The notes under the pieces: generated by a model
Seen by the model: the letters and a program-made list of their open reading frames with translations, nothing else
The model's database searches: none
Told to the model about the DNA's origin: nothing
Part shown: in pieces, positions 62,699 to 64,000 of the stretch
Layout: every line of letters begins with the position of its first letter
Numbering within the stretch: position 1 is the stretch's first letter
Made by a program: the position numbers and the translations under genes
Origin: an uncultured Bacteroidota bacterium
Lineage (GTDB): Bacteria > Bacteroidota > Bacteroidia > Bacteroidales > SZUA-534
Direction: 5' to 3'
DNA: 64,000 nucleotides
Assembly: GCA_946186925.1 (NCBI GenBank)
Contig: CAMHPA010000005.1
Coordinates: forward strand, 28,599-92,598

Positions 62699-62725
62699 AC
62701 TTTATCGGGTGCCTGATAACCGTTT
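62699..62725. repeat. 27-nt perfect direct repeat, left copy
   Basis: ACTTTATCGGGTGCCTGATA followed by ACCGTTT is repeated exactly at 62901-62927. The pair flanks a decayed gene fragment. Confidence 0.95.
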
Positions 62726-62734
62726 AAGGTTTTC

Positions 62735-62839
62735 TTATTTGGCAAGAACAACCCATCGGCCGCCTTTGTCAGGACCTTCTCTTTTAATGCTGCCATCGGC
62801 CTTTAGTTTGGCCAGATAGTTGTATGATTTTCTCCCTAC
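62735..62839 (-). pseudogene. C-terminal remnant of an AAA_4/RecG-like or related DNA-binding protein gene
   Basis: The minus strand encodes RKSYNYLAKLKADGSIKREG, then PDKGGRWVVLAK and a stop (62735-62737). This matches the C-terminal winged-helix end common to divergent-AAA (AAA_4) and related regulators. Upstream, the frame meets a stop within about 15 codons after a TTTTCTCCCTAC repeat, so only the last 35-45 codons remain. Confidence 0.75.
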
Positions 62840-62891
62840 CTTTTGTCGAAAAAAGGTGTTTTCTCCCTACTTTTTTGCTTTTTCTCCCTAC
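62828..62891. repeat. Three copies of TTTTCTCCCTAC
   Basis: Perfect 12-nt copies start at 62828, 62859 and 62880. The last two are 21 nt apart and share a frame reading KKVGRK on the minus strand. The first is 31 nt away, so the frame shifts between them. This looks like local duplication within a decaying gene. Confidence 0.85.
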
Positions 62892-62900
62892 TTTTTTATC

Positions 62901-62927
62901 ACTTTATCGGGTGCCTGATAACCGTTT
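62901..62927. repeat. 27-nt perfect direct repeat, right copy
   Basis: Identical to 62699-62725. The remainder of the 62598-62971 gap consists of the hairpin, the gene remnant and the repeats listed here; I see no intact gene. Confidence 0.95.
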
Positions 62928-62971
62928 TCAGTTTTTCGGGCGCTGTTTTTGTATCGCTTTTGGGTGTTTTT

Positions 62972-63538
62972 CTATTCGTTGTAACAGTCTGATTCCCAAA
63001 CCAACGGATTGTGTTCAATGTATTCGGCAATGCGGTTCATTTCGTTTTGATTGCGCACAATGCGGTCGTGGTAGCGCGGTTGCCACGCAAAGGGGATTCC
63101 GTTTTCGCGGGCGTATTTTGTTACACGCGCCTTTAAACCACGGATAATTGTTCCCAATGTTTCATTCAACATTGGATTTTTGTTTCCTGTAACACCGCCC
63201 GTAGGGACGCGATTCATCGCGTCCGCACCAATATTGTCAACGGACGCGATAAATCGCGTCCCTACATTGTCCGATGTTTTATCGCCGTCGATCACCACAA
63301 TCAAATGCGTGTGGTTGGGCATAATAACATACAATGGGATTGTGGCATACGGATAATGATTCTGAATATTTTCAATTTGTGCACGCAAACATTCCCCCAC
63401 CGCCGTCAATTGTGTTTGGCCATCGCGCACCTCGCCGAAATAATGTTCGCGGCCGCCCGTGCAAATGGTGACAAAATATTCCGCACCATTGTATTTGTGC
63501 CATTTGGCGCGGGGCGTATGACGGACGGGGAATGGCAT
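62972..63538 (-). CDS. REP-associated tyrosine transposase (RAYT, IS200/IS605-like Y1 fold)
   Basis: The 188-residue protein has the HUH motif in VIMPNHTHLIVVI and the catalytic Tyr in IAEYIEHNPLVW; FAWQPRYHDRIVRNQNEMNR is the usual C-terminal segment. RAYTs cut and join single-stranded DNA at REP hairpins and are domesticated, single-copy relatives of IS200/IS605 transposases. Between the HUH core and the C-terminal part, about 22 codons (63201-63265) are a pair of inverted REP-like palindromes read in frame (VGTRFIAS... AMNRVPTG). The protein could still fold if this is a surface loop. Confidence 0.92.
   Translation of the reverse strand: MPFPVRHTPRAKWHKYNGAEYFVTICTGGREHYFGEVRDGQTQLTAVGECLRAQIENIQNHYPYATIPLYVIMPNHTHLIVVIDGDKTSDNVGTRFIASVDNIGADAMNRVPTGGVTGNKNPMLNETLGTIIRGLKARVTKYARENGIPFAWQPRYHDRIVRNQNEMNRIAEYIEHNPLVWESDCYNE
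63201..63265. repeat. Inverted pair of REP-like palindromes inside the RAYT gene
   Basis: GTAGGGACGCGATTCATCGC followed by GTCCG (63201-63225) and its reverse complement (63241-63265, 24 of 25 matching) are separated by 15 nt. Each copy is itself a hairpin (GGACGCGAT-nn-ATCGCGTCC). The whole is BIME-like. Confidence 0.93.
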
Positions 63539-63562
63539 TGGTGTGGGTGTTTATTTTGTTTT

Positions 63563-64000
63563 TTATGCATAACACAGTTTACCCCACAATTCTTCAGGCA
63601 GCATTTCCTTGAATTTTACTTCGCTGCCTTCGGGAATGATAATTTTTTGCAAAGATTCGCATCCGCGAAAAACATATTCACCAAATTCGTTTACGGAATC
63701 CGTTATAGTTATTTGTTGCAGTGAACTGCATCCTTCAAAAACCATATCTCCAATAAACGTGACTGAATCGGGGATGATGATTTGTTGCAATGACTCACAA
63801 TTTAAAAAAGCCCACTTCTCAATACTTGTAACACTATTGGGAATTGTTATATGCCGTAAAGATTTACAATCGCTGAAAACCTCACCGCCAATTTCTATTA
63901 TTGAATCTGGAATGGTTATTTGTTGTAATGATTCACAACTCCCAAAAACGCCGTCAGCAATACTTGTAATTGATTTGGGAATATTTATTTGTTGCAAACT
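63563..64000 (-). CDS. BspA-type leucine-rich repeat protein, N-terminus outside the window
   Basis: The frame is open at the window edge, so only the last 145 residues are seen. They form five to six 23-residue LRR_5 units of the type SLQQITIPDSVTSIGxxxFxxC, followed by a short C-terminal cap ending KLCYA. No sorting tail is visible. BspA-type proteins are usually exported and bind host or matrix proteins, but location here cannot be judged without the N-terminus. Confidence 0.9.
   Translation of the reverse strand, partial: SLQQINIPKSITSIADGVFGSCESLQQITIPDSIIEIGGEVFSDCKSLRHITIPNSVTSIEKWAFLNCESLQQIIIPDSVTFIGDMVFEGCSSLQQITITDSVNEFGEYVFRGCESLQKIIIPEGSEVKFKEMLPEELWGKLCYA

Noticed and set aside
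62950..63560. Direct repeats around the RAYT gene (TGGGTGTTT near 62961 and 63545).
   Set aside because: Only about 9 nt match in T-rich sequence, which is expected by chance.

Overview
The window is a chromosome segment of a Bacteroidales bacterium, probably gut- or rumen-type. Several genes are preceded by the Bacteroidota -7 box TAnnTTTG (CAAAnnTA when the gene is on the minus strand), often with TTG/TTTG about 19-21 nt away. It also carries GH97 and GH95 enzymes, a BspA-type leucine-rich repeat protein, a SiaC protein, many lipoproteins, and a tyrosine-tailed BY-kinase next to a Wza-type exporter. The species cannot be told from the sequence. I see no rRNA, tRNA, CRISPR array, integrase or intact IS element.

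Layout. 1-4.8 kb (+): L-arabinose catabolism (araD, araA, araB), with a GxxExxY gene placed between araA and araB. 5-7 kb (+): a large lipoprotein with one EF-hand-like loop. 7.1-9.8 kb (-): an operon of membrane glycosyltransferase, ECF sigma factor, rsmG and a small acidic protein. 10-13.2 kb (-): a secreted protein with an OmpA-like segment, a small protein and a DUF456 membrane protein. 13.2-37.8 kb (nearly all -): a large glycan-degradation region with GH31, two CE1 esterases, two paralogous unknown lipoproteins, GH43, three GH97, a two-domain SGNH+CE1 esterase, GH2 and GH95. A Fic gene (+) and a RhuM gene interrupt it. No SusC/SusD, transporter or hybrid sensor is in view. The enzyme set (alpha-xylosidase-like GH31, retaining-type GH97, GH43, acetyl/feruloyl-type esterases, a GH95 carrying Thr where fucosidases are expected to carry His) fits the side chains of complex arabinoxylan best. 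Xyloglucan is the main alternative. The ara genes at the left end could feed released arabinose into central metabolism.

37.8-40.3 kb (+): glmM, ruvX and def in a tight operon. 40.3-48.3 kb (-): ferredoxin/flavodoxin protein, PH-like membrane protein, GH5, lgt, C1 peptidase, a small membrane protein, BY-kinase and Wza-type lipoprotein. 48.4-53.8 kb (-): pheT, macro domain, SiaC, rhomboid, gmhB-like HAD and aminotransferase IV, apparently one operon from a good pheT promoter. 53.9-55.3 kb (-): an ECF sigma factor between two membrane proteins. 55.4-56.8 kb (+): a solo MNT nucleotidyltransferase and an AT-rich secreted orphan. 56.7-61.6 kb (-): beta-helix carbohydrate-binding lipoprotein, GH35, DUF6544-like protein and a CDP-alcohol phosphatidyltransferase. 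61.7-64 kb: a membrane-anchored LytTR regulator (+), a decayed gene remnant, a REP-associated transposase and the end of a BspA-type protein (-).

Two patterns stand out. First, accessory genes of the kind that scatter between genomes (RhuM, MNT plus orphan, GxxExxY, a decayed fragment) each lie between imperfect or perfect direct repeats, and in two cases the repeat contains the 3' end of a neighbouring gene. Second, several gaps in the glycan region and the ara leader hold degenerate arrays with a strict 8-nt period (GTTTAATC/GGTGAATC type) directly against start codons. Neither pattern is explained by the annotated genes.
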